From positions 1,178,001-1,242,000 of the forward strand of contig NZ_CP017886.1 in assembly GCF_001874645.1 (NCBI RefSeq): a stretch of DNA of 64,000 nucleotides, in the 5' to 3' direction. Of the stretch, positions 1-10,516 are shown one piece after another; positions within the stretch are counted from its first letter, which is position 1, and every line of letters starts with the position of its first letter. The stretch is from Pseudomonas frederiksbergensis. Lineage in GTDB: Bacteria > Pseudomonadota > Gammaproteobacteria > Pseudomonadales > Pseudomonadaceae. Made by a program: the position numbers and the translations under genes. Under the pieces are notes generated by a model. It had not been told where the DNA came from, did no database searches, and saw only the letters and a list, made by a program, of their open reading frames with translations.

Positions 1-291
1 GCGCTTGCGCAGCAACGCACGGTCATTCTTCAGCGGCATCATCGCCGCGCCCGCCTCGTCGCCATTCTGCGGACGAATCGCCTGCCCATACAGGTCAGCA
101 ATCAACACCACATAACCTTTGGCGGCCACCTCTTGGGCAATCTTCTCGGCCCCGGCGCTGACACCCATCCAGTTCGGCGCCATCAGCAAGCCCGGACGCG
201 GGCCGGTGTGGCCGGCGTCGAACGCCAGACGACCTTCGTAAGACTGACCATCAACCTGATAGACCACGGAACGCACAGTGACTTGGCTCAT
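1..291 (-). CDS. Dienelactone hydrolase family protein (3' end outside window)
   Basis: The minus strand encodes 97 residues from an ATG at 291 before the window ends, starting MSQVTVRSVVYQVDGQSYEG. The reading PGLLMAPNWMGVSAGAEKIA and then GYVVLIADLYGQ is the typical N-terminal half of the dienelactone hydrolase family (alpha/beta hydrolase fold), with the central strand and the oxyanion-loop region. The catalytic Cys/Ser, Asp and His lie beyond the window, so enzyme identity cannot be judged. The family hydrolyses lactones and esters in the cytoplasm; the natural substrate is unknown here. It is downstream of htpG in the same orientation but separated from it by an intrinsic terminator, so it is probably its own transcription unit. 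Confidence 0.8.
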   Translation of the reverse strand, partial: MSQVTVRSVVYQVDGQSYEGRLAFDAGHTGPRPGLLMAPNWMGVSAGAEKIAQEVAAKGYVVLIADLYGQAIRPQNGDEAGAAMMPLKNDRALLRKR

Positions 292-316
292 TGCAGACTC
301 CTAAGACTCAAGAATG

Positions 317-341
317 AAAAAACCCGCCGAAGCGGGTTTTT
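317..341 (-). terminator. Intrinsic terminator after htpG
   Basis: An AAAAACCCGC / GCGGGTTTTT stem with a short loop lies 12 bases beyond the htpG stop, with a T run on the minus strand. It separates htpG from the downstream dienelactone-hydrolase gene. Confidence 0.85.
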
Positions 342-352
342 CTGGAACGCTG

Positions 353-2257
353 TTAAACCGATAGTTCAACCAACAGCTTGTTCAGACGGCGCACATAGGC
401 AGCCGGGTCTTTCAAGCTGTCACCGGCAGCCAGGGCTGCCTGATCGAAGAGGATGTGCGACAGGTCGCCAAAACGCTCTTCGCTCTGCTCACCGTCGAGT
501 TTTTCGATCAGCGGGTGAGCCGGGTTGAATTCGAAGATCGGCTTGGAATCCGGAACCTTCTGACCGCTGGCTTCAAGGATCTGACGCATTTGCAGGCCCA
601 GGTCCTGCTCACCGATAGCCAGAATCGCCGGGGAGTCGGTCAGACGGTGGGAAACCCGTACTTCGCTGACCGTTTCACCCAGAGCCGTCTTGATCCGCTC
701 AACCAGACCTTCTTTGCTCTTGGCAACTTCTTCTGCGGCTTTCTTGTCCTCTTCCGAGTCCAGGTTGCCCAGGTCCAGGTCACCGCGTGCCACGTCGACA
801 AAGCTCTTGCCGTCGAAGTCACTGAGGTAGCTCATCAGCCACTCGTCGATACGGTCGGTCAGCAGCAGCACTTCGATGCCTTTCTTGCGGAAGACTTCCA
901 GGTGCGGGCTGTTCTTGACCTGCGCATACGTTTCGCCGGTCAGGTAGTAGATCTTGTCCTGACCTTCCTTGGCGCGAGCCAGGTATTCGGCCAGTGCGAC
1001 CACTTGCTCGCCTTCTTCACCCTGGGTGGAGGCGAAACGCAGCAGGCCAGCGATTTTCTCTTTGTTGGCGAAGTCTTCAGCCGGGCCTTCTTTCATGACC
1101 TGACCGAAGTTTTTCCAGAAGCCTTTGTATTGCTCAGGCTCGTTCTTCGCCAGTTTTTCCAGCATGTCCAGAACGCGCTTGGTCAGCGCCGACTTCATCG
1201 AATCGATGATCGGGTCTTTCTGCAGGATTTCCCGCGACACGTTCAGCGACAGGTCGTTGGAATCGACCACGCCTTTGATGAAGCGCAGGTACAGCGGCAG
1301 GAACGACTCAGCCTGGTCCATGACGAACACACGCTGCACGTACAGCTTCAGGCCGCGTGGCGCTTCACGCTGATACAGGTCGAACGGAGCACGGGCCGGC
1401 ACGTAAAGCAGCGAGTTGTACTCCAGCTTGCCTTCAACCTTGTTGTGGCTCCAGCTCAGCGGGTTCTCGAAATCGTGAGCGATGTGCTTGTAGAACTCCT
1501 GGTATTCCTCGTCTTTTACTTCGGTACGCGGACGAGTCCACAGCGCGCTGGCGCGGTTGACGGTTTCCCATTCAACGGCCGGCTGCTCTTCGCCTTCAGC
1601 GGCTGCCACTTCTTTCGGCAGTTCGATCGGCAGAGCGATGTGGTCGGAGTACTTCTTGATGATGTTGCGCAGACGCCAGCCATCGGCGAACTCGTCTTCA
1701 GCGGATTTCAGGTGCAGGACGATGCGCGTACCGCGGTCGGCTTTCTCGACAGTGGCGACGTCGAATTCGCCTTCGCCCTTGGACGACCAGTGCACGCCTT
1801 CGCTGGCAGCGAGGCCGGCACGGCGACTGAATACGTCAACTTTATCGGCAACGATGAATGCAGAGTAGAAACCCACGCCGAACTGACCGATCAGGTGCGA
1901 ATCTTTCTTCTGATCGCCGGACAGGTGTTTCATGAAGTCGGCAGTGCCGGATTTGGCGATGGTGCCCAGGTGGGTCACGACATCGTCACGGCTCATGCCG
2001 ATACCGTTGTCTTCGAGAGTGACGGTTTTCGCGTCCTTGTCGAAGCTCACACGAATTTTCAGCTCGGCGCCACCTTCCAGCAATTCAGGCTTGGACAGCG
2101 CTTCGAAACGTAATTTGTCGACAGCGTCAGAGGCGTTGGAGATCAGTTCGCGAAGGAAAATTTCCTTGTTGGAATACAGCGAATGGATCATCAGGTGCAG
2201 CAGTTGCTTCACCTCGGTCTGGAAGCCCAGGGTTTCCTTTTGAGTTTCCACGCTCAT
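353..2257 (-). CDS. htpG: Molecular chaperone HtpG (Hsp90)
   Basis: Bacterial Hsp90, an ATP-dependent cytoplasmic chaperone dimer. The 634 residues match the family's usual length. Visible features are the N-terminal GHKL ATPase ([11 protein letters not shown], the LEDNGIGM Mg/ATP motif, and [12 protein letters not shown]), the middle client-binding domain with the LNVSREILQ loop, and a C-terminal dimerisation domain. I chose the ATG at 2257 ([20 protein letters not shown]) because it aligns with other HtpG starts and has a GGAG 9-10 bases upstream; the frame stays open 22 codons further upstream but that stretch has no chaperone similarity. A sigma-32-like promoter lies about 70-95 bases upstream, and a terminator follows the gene. 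Confidence 0.97.
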   Translation of the reverse strand: MSVETQKETLGFQTEVKQLLHLMIHSLYSNKEIFLRELISNASDAVDKLRFEALSKPELLEGGAELKIRVSFDKDAKTVTLEDNGIGMSRDDVVTHLGTIAKSGTADFMKHLSGDQKKDSHLIGQFGVGFYSAFIVADKVDVFSRRAGLAASEGVHWSSKGEGEFDVATVEKADRGTRIVLHLKSAEDEFADGWRLRNIIKKYSDHIALPIELPKEVAAAEGEEQPAVEWETVNRASALWTRPRTEVKDEEYQEFYKHIAHDFENPLSWSHNKVEGKLEYNSLLYVPARAPFDLYQREAPRGLKLYVQRVFVMDQAESFLPLYLRFIKGVVDSNDLSLNVSREILQKDPIIDSMKSALTKRVLDMLEKLAKNEPEQYKGFWKNFGQVMKEGPAEDFANKEKIAGLLRFASTQGEEGEQVVALAEYLARAKEGQDKIYYLTGETYAQVKNSPHLEVFRKKGIEVLLLTDRIDEWLMSYLSDFDGKSFVDVARGDLDLGNLDSEEDKKAAEEVAKSKEGLVERIKTALGETVSEVRVSHRLTDSPAILAIGEQDLGLQMRQILEASGQKVPDSKPIFEFNPAHPLIEKLDGEQSEERFGDLSHILFDQAALAAGDSLKDPAAYVRRLNKLLVELSV

Positions 2258-2323
2258 GGTCATCAAACTCCGATTGGATGGCAGTGGCCGCACCCAGAAG
2301 GGGTGACGGCGGGATGTCATCAA

Positions 2324-2351
2324 AGTTGGGGGCTATGACGGGAATTTCAAG
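2324..2351 (-). promoter_or_regulatory. Sigma-32 (heat shock) promoter of htpG
   Basis: On the minus strand CTTGAAA (2351-2345) is followed after 13 bases by CCCCAACT (2331-2324). This closely matches the sigma-32 consensus CTTGAAA-N13-CCCCATNT. Transcription would begin near 2316, about 60 bases before the htpG ATG. The -35 element overlaps the stop codon (2347-2349) of the preceding thioesterase gene. No experiment supports it, but motif, spacing and target gene all agree. Confidence 0.75.
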
Positions 2352-2799
2352 GGCTGGGGGCCTCTTCAATCTTGAAATGCGCACGCGCCGTGGCAATCGG
2401 CTCGGTTTGAGTGCTCTGCCACGCGGTTATCGCAACGTTGGCGACCCGCCGCCCCTGACGGCACACCTGGCATTTGGCGTAGGTGTCACGAAACTGCCCG
2501 GCGCGCAGGTAGTCGAGAGAGAAGTCAATAATCTTCGGCACACCCGGGGAGCCGGTGAAGATCAGCAAATGCAGGGCCGCCGCCAGCTCCATGAACCCGG
2601 CAATCACCCCGCCATGAATCGCCGGCAGCAAAGGGTTACCAATATTGTCTTTGTTCGCCGGCAGACGAAAAAGCAGCTCATCGCCCAGACGCGAGCACTC
2701 GACACCGATCAGCTTGGCGTAGGGAATCAGGTGCAGCAGCGAGGCGTAATCCCCACGCTCGTGGGCCTGCTGCAATTGTTCTTTGAAGTTATCAGTCAT
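2347..2799 (-). CDS. PaaI-type hotdog thioesterase, second gene of pair
   Basis: A 150-residue hotdog-fold protein starting MTDNFKEQLQQAHERGDYAS. The segment LPAIHGGVIAGFMELAAALH carries the HGG motif of the PaaI/4HBT acyl-CoA thioesterase family (hydrolysis of acyl-CoA to acid and CoA), and a second strand DFSLDYLRAG follows as expected. The ATG overlaps the stop of the upstream thioesterase as ATGA (2796-2799), so the two are probably translationally coupled and may work as a heteromeric pair. The frame is open further upstream, but that part lies inside the neighbour. The acyl substrate cannot be told from sequence. Its last codons overlap the htpG promoter. Confidence 0.85.
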   Translation of the reverse strand: MTDNFKEQLQQAHERGDYASLLHLIPYAKLIGVECSRLGDELLFRLPANKDNIGNPLLPAIHGGVIAGFMELAAALHLLIFTGSPGVPKIIDFSLDYLRAGQFRDTYAKCQVCRQGRRVANVAITAWQSTQTEPIATARAHFKIEEAPSP

Positions 2800-3272
2800 T
2801 TCGAACCACCACGGATGACGCCACCAAAAACTTTGGTGCCTTTGACCCCCTTGCCCATGCGCATGAAGGTTCCGACCACATGGGCGATCGGCTGCTCTGG
2901 ATCGTCCTGGTAGGCAAACCCACGGGTGAAGATCACGTCGGTCGTCACCCGGTAGCACTGGGCGAAGCCATGCACCTCTTTATGCGGTTCGGCCGGATGC
3001 ATGTAGTCGATACGCAAATCGAGGGTCGGACACACCTCAAACTCCGGCAAAACGCAGAGCGTTGCCATGCCACACGCAGTGTCCATCAACGAGGTAATGG
3101 CACCGCCATGAATCACCCCGGTTTGCGGATTACCCACGATCTGCGGGCTGTACGGCAACGTGATTGTCAGCCCGTCGTGACTGGCACTGTGCACGCGTAA
3201 CCCGAGCACCTGGCAATGTCGCAGCGCCGATAAAAACCGCGTCGCACGCTCGAAAATGGGGTTGTCGGTCAT
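2796..3272 (-). CDS. PaaI-type hotdog thioesterase, first gene of pair
   Basis: A 158-residue PaaI-family thioesterase. The motif TGVIHGGAITSLMDTACGMA contains the HGG signature and the helix with an acidic residue (Asp) used in this family; TLDLRIDYMHPA is the second conserved strand. It is a paralogue of the downstream gene with a somewhat longer N-terminus. The predicted reaction is acyl-CoA hydrolysis in the cytoplasm, substrate unknown. It is the first gene of a two-gene unit coupled through an ATGA overlap and is divergent from the small lipoprotein gene at 3432. Confidence 0.87.
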   Translation of the reverse strand: MTDNPIFERATRFLSALRHCQVLGLRVHSASHDGLTITLPYSPQIVGNPQTGVIHGGAITSLMDTACGMATLCVLPEFEVCPTLDLRIDYMHPAEPHKEVHGFAQCYRVTTDVIFTRGFAYQDDPEQPIAHVVGTFMRMGKGVKGTKVFGGVIRGGSK

Positions 3273-3367
3273 TCGATAAAGGCTCTTTTTAGTGTCGTTG
3301 CATAGCAGTAGAGGGACTAAGAAAAAGTTCCACCCAAGATAAATCTTATATATCCGTAGGAAACATG

Positions 3368-3395
3368 GAACTTAATCCCTGGTGCTGCGCTCGAA
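3368..3395 (+). promoter_or_regulatory. Candidate AlgU (sigma-E type) promoter
   Basis: GAACTT (3368-3373), 17 bases, then TCGAA (3391-3395). This resembles the AlgU/sigma-22 consensus GAACTT-N16/17-TCtgA known in Pseudomonas. It lies 37 bases before the lipoprotein start codon. The -35 half is perfect; the -10 half is a partial match. Confidence 0.5.
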
Positions 3396-3431
3396 AGGGC
3401 AAGTAGATACTTCCACCAGGAGAAACACCCC

Positions 3432-3671
3432 ATGCGTAAGACTTTAGCTATTGCCTTGATGTTGACCGCGTCCCTCGGCATCGCTGCCTGCGGTAAAAAA
3501 CCCGAGGACAAAGCTCAAGATGTTAACCAACCAGCTGCGCAAGCCCAGCAAAAAATGAGCGAATCTCAGGATAAAGTGAACGACGCGGCGAAAGAAGCCG
3601 CCGATGCTGACAAAGCTCAGGCTGATACGACCAAAGCAGCCACTGAAGCAGCCGCCCCTAAAACCAACTAA
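3432..3671 (+). CDS. Small Ala/Lys-rich lipoprotein
   Basis: A 79-residue protein with a type II signal peptide: basic MRK, a hydrophobic core and the lipobox IAAC with lipidation Cys at residue 20. The mature part of about 59 residues is highly charged and Ala/Gln/Lys/Asp-rich, with spacing suggestive of a continuous alpha helix or coiled coil (residues 32-75). The second mature residue is Gly, not Asp, so outer-membrane sorting is expected. A good AGGAG lies before the ATG. Function is unknown. It resembles other short helical envelope-stress lipoproteins, and a candidate AlgU promoter upstream fits that. It stands alone, with a terminator directly after it. Confidence 0.85.
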   Translation: MRKTLAIALMLTASLGIAACGKKPEDKAQDVNQPAAQAQQKMSESQDKVNDAAKEAADADKAQADTTKAATEAAAPKTN

Positions 3672-3690
3672 TCGGTTTTAGCGCTACAAA

Positions 3691-3719
3691 AATAAAGCCC
3701 GCCAAGTGCGGGTTTTATT
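3691..3719. terminator. Bidirectional intrinsic terminator
   Basis: AATAAA-GCCCGC, loop, GCGGGT-TTTATT. Both strands end in a T-rich tail, so it can serve both the lipoprotein gene (+) and the converging MAPEG gene (-). Confidence 0.8.
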
Positions 3720-3737
3720 GTGTTCGTCGATAACGCG

Positions 3738-4139
3738 TTAGAGCAGCACCGTGCGCAGGGTCGGACTAATCATCAGCAACAACGAACAGACTAAGCCGAC
3801 AAACCACACCAGACTTCGTTGCCAGGCCAGGTCTGCCCAGTAGCACAGCAAGTAGATCACCCGGGCAATCACAAAGATGATTGCCAACCCGTCGATCAGC
3901 CACCCCGCCGTTTGCGTGGTGTGCGCCATCAACACCCCTACCGCAAACAACATGAAGGCCTCGAAACTGTTCTGATGCGCGGCCAGTGCGCGAGCGCCAA
4001 AGCCAGTGAGCTGTGCTTGCTGCGCGCGCGGCAGGTGATTGTTGTAACCGCCCTGCTCTTTCATGGCCTTGGCCACTGGCATGCGGGCGACGAAGATCAG
4101 CACTGCACTGATAAACACGCACCAGAACGGGATACTCAT
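3738..4139 (-). CDS. MAPEG family inner-membrane protein
   Basis: A 133-residue protein with four hydrophobic segments (about 3-21, 55-72, 79-98, 107-128). The stretch RAQQAQLTGFGARALAAHQN followed by SFEAFMLFA is the MAPEG-family signature (membrane-associated eicosanoid/glutathione metabolism proteins). Bacterial members are mostly uncharacterised, and glutathione-dependent activity is only inferred. The start codon shares one base with the upstream DUF599 stop (TGATG), indicating translational coupling. Shadow frames in the same region show no conserved motifs. Confidence 0.88.
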   Translation of the reverse strand: MSIPFWCVFISAVLIFVARMPVAKAMKEQGGYNNHLPRAQQAQLTGFGARALAAHQNSFEAFMLFAVGVLMAHTTQTAGWLIDGLAIIFVIARVIYLLCYWADLAWQRSLVWFVGLVCSLLLMISPTLRTVLL

Positions 4140-4876
4140 CAGCTCACCTCTTTAATCGCCTCAGGCAATGGTGCCTCTGTAGGGGTATAGACCATAACGT
4201 CGAGCACGTCGGAATGAAACTCCCGGCGATACAACACCAGCACCACCCCCGTGCTCATCAACATGAACAGCCACGGGCTGACGAACCAGGCGAGCATGGT
4301 CATGCCAAAGTAATAAGAACGCAGGCCGAAGTTGAATTGGTTGGCCGCCATCGAGATCACCCGCGCGGCGCGCGAAGCAAAGGCCTTTCGCTCCTGCTCG
4401 GAAACGTGGCGCTCGCCGATCATCGGCGCCGAGCCGATCAGGATCGCCGCGAAGTTGTATTGGCGCATGCACCAACTGAAGGTGAAGAAGGCATAGACGA
4501 ACACCAGCGCCAGGCACAGCAGCTTGATCTCCGACATGCCTTGGGAAGCCTGCTGAACCATCGGAATGTCCGCCAGCAACGACAGCGCCCGCTCAGAGGA
4601 ACCCAGCACCGTGAGAATACCGGCGAGGATGATCAAGGTACTCGAGGCAAAGAACGAGGCGTTACGCTCCAGGTTGCCCACCACACTGGCGTCAGCGATG
4701 CGATTGTCACGCAGCAGCATCCGACGCATCCAGTCTTCGCGGTAAAGGTGCAGCACACTGGCCAGGCACGCGGTATCACGACCCTTCCAGATAGCGTAAC
4801 GGGTGTAACCGCCCCAGCAGATAACAAACCAGAGCGCGGCAAGAATGTGGATCAGATTGGTATGGATGAACGACAT
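4139..4876 (-). CDS. DUF599 family membrane protein
   Basis: A 245-residue integral membrane protein. Segments near the start (IHILAALWFVICWGGY), in the middle (TLIILAGILTVLG; LLCLALVFVYAFFTF) and near the end (MTMLAWFVSPWLFMLM) suggest four or more helices. The run FAAILIGSAPM and the arginine-rich loop RAARVISMAANQFN are typical of DUF599 proteins, whose role is unknown. I placed the start at the ATG at 4876 (MSFIHTNLIHIL); the frame is open 39 codons further but that extension is not conserved-looking. It is coupled to the MAPEG gene downstream (TGATG). Confidence 0.85.
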   Translation of the reverse strand: MSFIHTNLIHILAALWFVICWGGYTRYAIWKGRDTACLASVLHLYREDWMRRMLLRDNRIADASVVGNLERNASFFASSTLIILAGILTVLGSSERALSLLADIPMVQQASQGMSEIKLLCLALVFVYAFFTFSWCMRQYNFAAILIGSAPMIGERHVSEQERKAFASRAARVISMAANQFNFGLRSYYFGMTMLAWFVSPWLFMLMSTGVVLVLYRREFHSDVLDVMVYTPTEAPLPEAIKEVS

Positions 4877-4945
4877 GCAATTCCCTGTAAGACGTTGGCG
4901 TAGGAGCTTCGACGTTAGCTCAAGGAAAAAGACACTGCCCCAATA

Positions 4946-4977
4946 AAAAATGCCCCGTATCGATTGATACGGGGCAT
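4946..4977 (-). terminator. Intrinsic terminator of brnQ
   Basis: A perfect 12-bp stem ATGCCCCGTATC / GATACGGGGCAT with a GATT loop, followed on the minus strand by a T run. Confidence 0.9.
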
Positions 4978-5020
4978 TTCCATTGTGGCTCAAGGCCCGC
5001 TTGTGGCGGGCCTCGAAGCG

Positions 5021-6334
5021 TTAAGCCAAGGCTTCGCTGCGCTTGCCCAGCAAACGGTCGCAGGCGAATGCAACTAGCAGAGTAAAGACGCATGGCACCA
5101 ACCACGCCAGACCTTGCTCGGACAGCGGCAAGTGCGCCAATTGAGTCGGCATCCAGTCTGCCAGACCCGCGCCCTTGAGCGCGTCGATCATGCCGAACAG
5201 GAACGACACCAGCATTACCGGGCCAACGATGCGACCTTGCTCAAGCCAGAAATCCTTGCAGAAGCTGAGCGCCACCAGAACGATGCAAGGTGGGTAAATC
5301 GCAGTCAGTACCGGGATCGAGAACGCGATCAGCTTGGTCAAACCCAGGTTGGACACCAGCAGCGAGAACGCCGCCAGGATGATCACCAGCGTCTTGTAGG
5401 ACAGAGGTAGCACACGACTGAAATACTCGGCGCAAGCGCAGGTCAGACCGACCGCCGTCACCAGACAGGCCAGCGAGATCAGCACCGCGAGGAAACCGCT
5501 GCCCAGGGAGCCGAAGGTGTGTTGCACATAAGCATGCAATACCGCTGCGCCGTTGGTAGCGCCGACGGCCACTTCATGGCTGCCCGATCCCAGGCGGAAC
5601 AGACTCACGTACACCAGCGCCAGACCGACACCAGCAATCAGCCCGGCGATGATCGCGTAACGAGTGATCAACGCTGGAGACTCGACACCGCGAGAACGAA
5701 TAGCGTTGACGATGACGATACCGAACACCAGCGCGCCAAGGGTATCCATGGTCAGGTAACCATTGATGAACCCTTGGGAGAACGGTGCCGCAACGTACTC
5801 TGGCGTTGCAGTGCCGATGTCGCCCGCCGGCAAGGCGAACGCGGCAATGCCGAGCACGGCCAGCGCAATGATCTTCAATGGCGCGAGGAAACGGCCAACG
5901 GTGTCCAGCAGACGGCCGGGATACAACGAGATGAAGAACACCAACAGGAAGTACACCGAGCTGTAGAGAAACAGCCCCAGCGGACTTTCTCCGGTCAGCG
6001 GCGCCAGGCCCACTTCGAAAGACACGGTCGCGGTACGCGGGGTGGCGAACAGCGGGCCCACAGCGAGGTAGCACGCAGCGGCCAGCACGCCACCGGCGAT
6101 TTTACCGATCGGGCTGCTCAACGCGTCCATGGCGCCACCGACCTTGGCCAGCGCGACGACAGTGATCACCGGCAGACCGACTGCGGTGATCAGAAAGCCC
6201 AGCGCCGCCATCCAGACGTTAGGTCCAGACTGCAAACCGACGATAGGCGGGAAGATGATGTTGCCAGCCCCGACGAACAGGGCAAACGTCATAAAGCCGA
6301 GTGCCAGGATGTCCTGGCCTTTCAACACTTTCAT
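5021..6334 (-). CDS. brnQ: Branched-chain amino acid:cation symporter, LIVCS family
   Basis: 437 residues, the normal length for BrnQ/BraB-type carriers, which take up Leu, Ile and Val with Na+ or H+. The start [20 protein letters not shown] leads into [10 protein letters not shown], the hallmark motif of the family. About twelve hydrophobic segments are visible. It stands alone, with its own terminator on the 3' side and a 391-bp upstream gap. In Pseudomonas the two paralogues are called BraB and BraZ; the sequence alone does not decide which this is, so the general symbol is used. Confidence 0.93.
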   Translation of the reverse strand: MKVLKGQDILALGFMTFALFVGAGNIIFPPIVGLQSGPNVWMAALGFLITAVGLPVITVVALAKVGGAMDALSSPIGKIAGGVLAAACYLAVGPLFATPRTATVSFEVGLAPLTGESPLGLFLYSSVYFLLVFFISLYPGRLLDTVGRFLAPLKIIALAVLGIAAFALPAGDIGTATPEYVAAPFSQGFINGYLTMDTLGALVFGIVIVNAIRSRGVESPALITRYAIIAGLIAGVGLALVYVSLFRLGSGSHEVAVGATNGAAVLHAYVQHTFGSLGSGFLAVLISLACLVTAVGLTCACAEYFSRVLPLSYKTLVIILAAFSLLVSNLGLTKLIAFSIPVLTAIYPPCIVLVALSFCKDFWLEQGRIVGPVMLVSFLFGMIDALKGAGLADWMPTQLAHLPLSEQGLAWLVPCVFTLLVAFACDRLLGKRSEALA

Positions 6335-6558
6335 TAAGGAAATACCACACTACTGAATCGGAATTTAGAGAGGGATTTCCCTTATGGGTGAGGGAAATGC
6401 TGTCGGTCCGTATAGGACTGACCCGTTTAGCGCGCAGCGTCCTTGTGGGCAGCAAACGCAAAATGGCGGCTAGCGTAACGAATTTGTCTGACAAACGCAC
6501 TATTACAGGGCGAACTATCCGATACACGACATACCCATGTCGTGTTTACATATTAAAC

Positions 6559-6638
6559 GATCAAAAGATCGCAGCCTGCGGCAGCTCCTACAAGGCATGT
6601 CGAGCGCTTGTAGGAGCTGCCGCAGGCTGCGATCTTTC
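6559..6638. repeat. REP palindrome pair (family A)
   Basis: Two inverted copies of the core GTAGGAGCTGCCGCAGGCTG continuing CGATC, separated by about 17 bases. The arrangement is the REP doublet (REPIN) common in P. fluorescens. Related copies lie near 19.9, 27.8, 29.5, 33.0, 34.0 and 51.6 kb. Confidence 0.9.
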
Positions 6639-6670
6639 CGGGCTGTACGCAACAAAACCCGCAGAAACGA

Positions 6671-6696
6671 CAAAGGCCACCCGAAGGTGGCCTTTG
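6671..6696 (-). terminator. Intrinsic terminator of sucD
   Basis: An 11-bp stem CAAAGGCCACC / GGTGGCCTTTG with a CGAA (UUCG on minus) tetraloop, 30 bases after the sucD stop. The T tract is interrupted, so efficiency is uncertain. It is the likely end of the sdh-suc transcript. Confidence 0.75.
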
Positions 6697-6725
6697 TTTG
6701 GTGGAGCGTCAGTTAAGCGCGAGGC

Positions 6726-7607
6726 TTACTTGACAGCCCAGCCAGTCAGCTCGGCCAGGGCCTTGCCGATGTCTGCCAGCGAACGCACGGTTTTAACGCC
6801 TGCGTCTTGCAGAGCAGCGAATTTCTCGTCTGCAGTGCCTTTGCCGCCAGAGATGATTGCGCCAGCATGGCCCATGCGCTTGCCCGCAGGGGCAGTCACA
6901 CCAGCGATGTAGGAAACAACCGGCTTGGTCACGTGTGCCTTGATGTAGGCAGCCGCTTCTTCTTCAGCCGAACCGCCGATCTCACCGATCATGACGATCG
7001 CTTCGGTCTTCGGGTCTTCCTGGAACAGTTTCAGGATGTCGATGAAGTTCGAACCCGGGATCGGGTCACCACCGATGCCGACGCAAGTCGACTGACCGAA
7101 ACCGGCGTCAGTAGTCTGCTTCACAGCTTCGTAGGTCAGGGTGCCGGAACGCGAAACGATACCGACCTTGCCTGGCAAGTGAATGTGACCTGGCATGATG
7201 CCGATCTTGCATTCGCCTGGAGTGATCACGCCTGGGCAGTTAGGGCCGATCAGGATCACGCCCAGTTCGTCGCACTTGACCTTGGCATCCAGCATGTCCA
7301 GGGTAGGTATGCCTTCAGTGATGCAAACGATCAGCTTGATGCCGCCGAACGCTGCTTCAAGGATCGAGTCCTTGCAGAAAGGAGCTGGAACGTAGATCAC
7401 GCTGGCGGTGGCGCCAGTGGCAGCTACAGCGTCTTTCACGGTGTTGAACACTGGCAGACCCAGGTGCTCGGTGCCGCCTTTGCCTGGCGTTACGCCGCCA
7501 ACCATCTTGGTGCCGTACTCGATAGCTTGCTGGGTGTGGAAACTACCTTGCGAACCGGTAATACCCTGGCAGATAACTTTGGTGTCTTTATTGATCAGGA
7601 CGCTCAT
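6726..7607 (-). CDS. sucD: Succinyl-CoA synthetase alpha subunit
   Basis: 293 residues. It forms the SucCD ligase that converts succinyl-CoA, ADP/GDP and phosphate to succinate, ATP/GTP and CoA in the TCA cycle. CoA-binding region: [19 protein letters not shown] (residues about 15-33). The phospho-histidine loop [13 protein letters not shown] near residue 245 carries the active-site His (His in GHAGA). The ATG shares a base with the sucC stop (TAATG), so the subunits are made in coupled fashion. It is the last gene of the sdh-suc cluster before a hairpin terminator. Confidence 0.98.
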   Translation of the reverse strand: MSVLINKDTKVICQGITGSQGSFHTQQAIEYGTKMVGGVTPGKGGTEHLGLPVFNTVKDAVAATGATASVIYVPAPFCKDSILEAAFGGIKLIVCITEGIPTLDMLDAKVKCDELGVILIGPNCPGVITPGECKIGIMPGHIHLPGKVGIVSRSGTLTYEAVKQTTDAGFGQSTCVGIGGDPIPGSNFIDILKLFQEDPKTEAIVMIGEIGGSAEEEAAAYIKAHVTKPVVSYIAGVTAPAGKRMGHAGAIISGGKGTADEKFAALQDAGVKTVRSLADIGKALAELTGWAVK

Positions 7608-8773
7608 TATTTGCCCTCCGCAGCTTTAACAACTTGTTGAGCAGCGTCGGTCAGGCTGGTAGCAGCGATGATGTTCAAACCGCTTTCTGCCAGTACTTTA
7701 GCGCCCAGCTCAGCGTTGTTGCCTTCAAGGCGAACAACAACCGGGATTTTCACGCCGACTTCTTTCACCGCGCCGATGATGCCTTCGGCAATCATGTCGC
7801 AGCGAACGATGCCGCCGAAGATGTTGACCAATACTGCCGCGACGTTAGTGTCGGACAGGATGATCTTGAACGCTTCGGTCACGCGTTCTTTGGTAGCACC
7901 GCCGCCCACGTCGAGGAAGTTGGCTGGTTTGCCGCCATGCAGGTTGACGATGTCCATGGTACCCATGGCCAGGCCAGCACCGTTGACCATGCAACCGATG
8001 TTGCCTTCCAGTGCTACGTAGTTCAGTTCGAACTTGGCAGCGTGCGCTTCGCGCGGATCGTCTTGCGACGGATCGTGGAAAGTCTTCAGCTTAGGCTGAC
8101 GGTACATGGCGTTGGCGTCGATGTTGATCTTGGCGTCCAGGCAGTGCAGATCGCCGTCAGCCTTGATCACCAGTGGGTTCACTTCCAGCAGAGCCAGGTC
8201 GTGATCCTTGAACAGCTTGGCCAGACCTACGAAGATCTTGGCGAACTGAGCAACTTGCTTGCCTTCCAGACCCAGCTGGAAGGCCAGCTCGCGACCCTGG
8301 AATGGCTGAGCGCCAACCAGTGGATCGATCGTGGCCTTGAGGATTTTCTCAGGGGTGTCGTGAGCGATTTTCTCGATGTCCACGCCACCTTCGGTGGAAG
8401 CCATGAACACGATGCGACGGCTCGAACGGTCAACGACAGCGCCCAGGTACAGCTCTTTAGCAATATCAGTGCACGATTCAACCAGGATCTTGGTGACTGG
8501 CTGACCATTGGCATCAGTCTGGTAAGTCACCAGACGCTTGCCCAACCACTGTTGAGCGAATGCTTTAGCGTCTTCTTTGCTGCGAACCAGCTTGACGCCG
8601 CCCGCTTTACCGCGACCACCAGCGTGAACCTGGGCTTTGACAACCCATTCGGTCCCGCCGATTTTGTCGCACGCTTCTGCTGCTGCTTCCGGGGTGTCTA
8701 CGGCGAAACCCTGGGATACTGGCAGGCCGTATTCAGCGAACAGCTGCTTACCCTGATACTCGTGAAGATTCAT
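7607..8773 (-). CDS. sucC: Succinyl-CoA synthetase beta subunit
   Basis: 388 residues, the usual family length. It has an N-terminal ATP-grasp fold ([19 protein letters not shown] start; [18 protein letters not shown] nucleotide-binding loop) and a C-terminal CoA-ligase domain with [18 protein letters not shown] chose the ATG at 8773 because MNLHEYQ is the universal SucC start; the frame is open 16 codons upstream. It overlaps sucD by one base. A 196-bp gap with two small hairpins (GCGGA/TCCGC at 8898-8910; an imperfect GTGAG..CTCAC stem at 8914-8937) separates it from lpdG and may hold a processing site or internal promoter. Confidence 0.98.
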   Translation of the reverse strand: MNLHEYQGKQLFAEYGLPVSQGFAVDTPEAAAEACDKIGGTEWVVKAQVHAGGRGKAGGVKLVRSKEDAKAFAQQWLGKRLVTYQTDANGQPVTKILVESCTDIAKELYLGAVVDRSSRRIVFMASTEGGVDIEKIAHDTPEKILKATIDPLVGAQPFQGRELAFQLGLEGKQVAQFAKIFVGLAKLFKDHDLALLEVNPLVIKADGDLHCLDAKINIDANAMYRQPKLKTFHDPSQDDPREAHAAKFELNYVALEGNIGCMVNGAGLAMGTMDIVNLHGGKPANFLDVGGGATKERVTEAFKIILSDTNVAAVLVNIFGGIVRCDMIAEGIIGAVKEVGVKIPVVVRLEGNNAELGAKVLAESGLNIIAATSLTDAAQQVVKAAEGK

Positions 8774-8969
8774 GCTTATTACCGTCTTCGTTAGGTACTG
8801 CGCATTCGGTGCTGCACTCATTCAAGTGCCGCACCACCTGTGACTGCTGCTTGCGTAGGTGTTCCGGATAACCGGTGAGACTACGCAAGGCTGCGTCCAG
8901 CGGATATTCCGCGGTGAGTCTTGCACGCAAGGCTCACGACGGGCCATTCCGCCGTGGTTTCTTATTGTC

Positions 8970-10409
<1,440 letters not shown>

Positions 10410-10516
10410 TCATTCCTTCTCGAATCAAACCGGACGGCCCCTTTTGAGGACCGTCGTGGGACGAAGCTGGTCATTACAGAAGGGCCGCTCATCGCTGAAC
10501 GGCCCGTGCAACGAAA

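Larger units (their letters stand above)
6335..6725. other. Intergenic region between brnQ and sucD
   Basis: This 391-bp stretch has no credible gene. It holds the brnQ upstream region (6335-6520), a perfect 9-bp hairpin ACACGACAT/ATGTCGTGT with loop ACCC at 6524-6545 but no T tract, a REP pair at 6559-6638, and the sucD terminator. The hairpin's role is unknown. Confidence 0.7.

Noticed and set aside
455..2113. 552-codon plus-strand frame opposite htpG
   Set aside because: Shadow of htpG, with no start signal and no domain.
6524..6545. Terminator hairpin ACACGACAT/ATGTCGTGT
   Set aside because: Good stem but no T run on either strand and no gene ending next to it; left as an unexplained hairpin.
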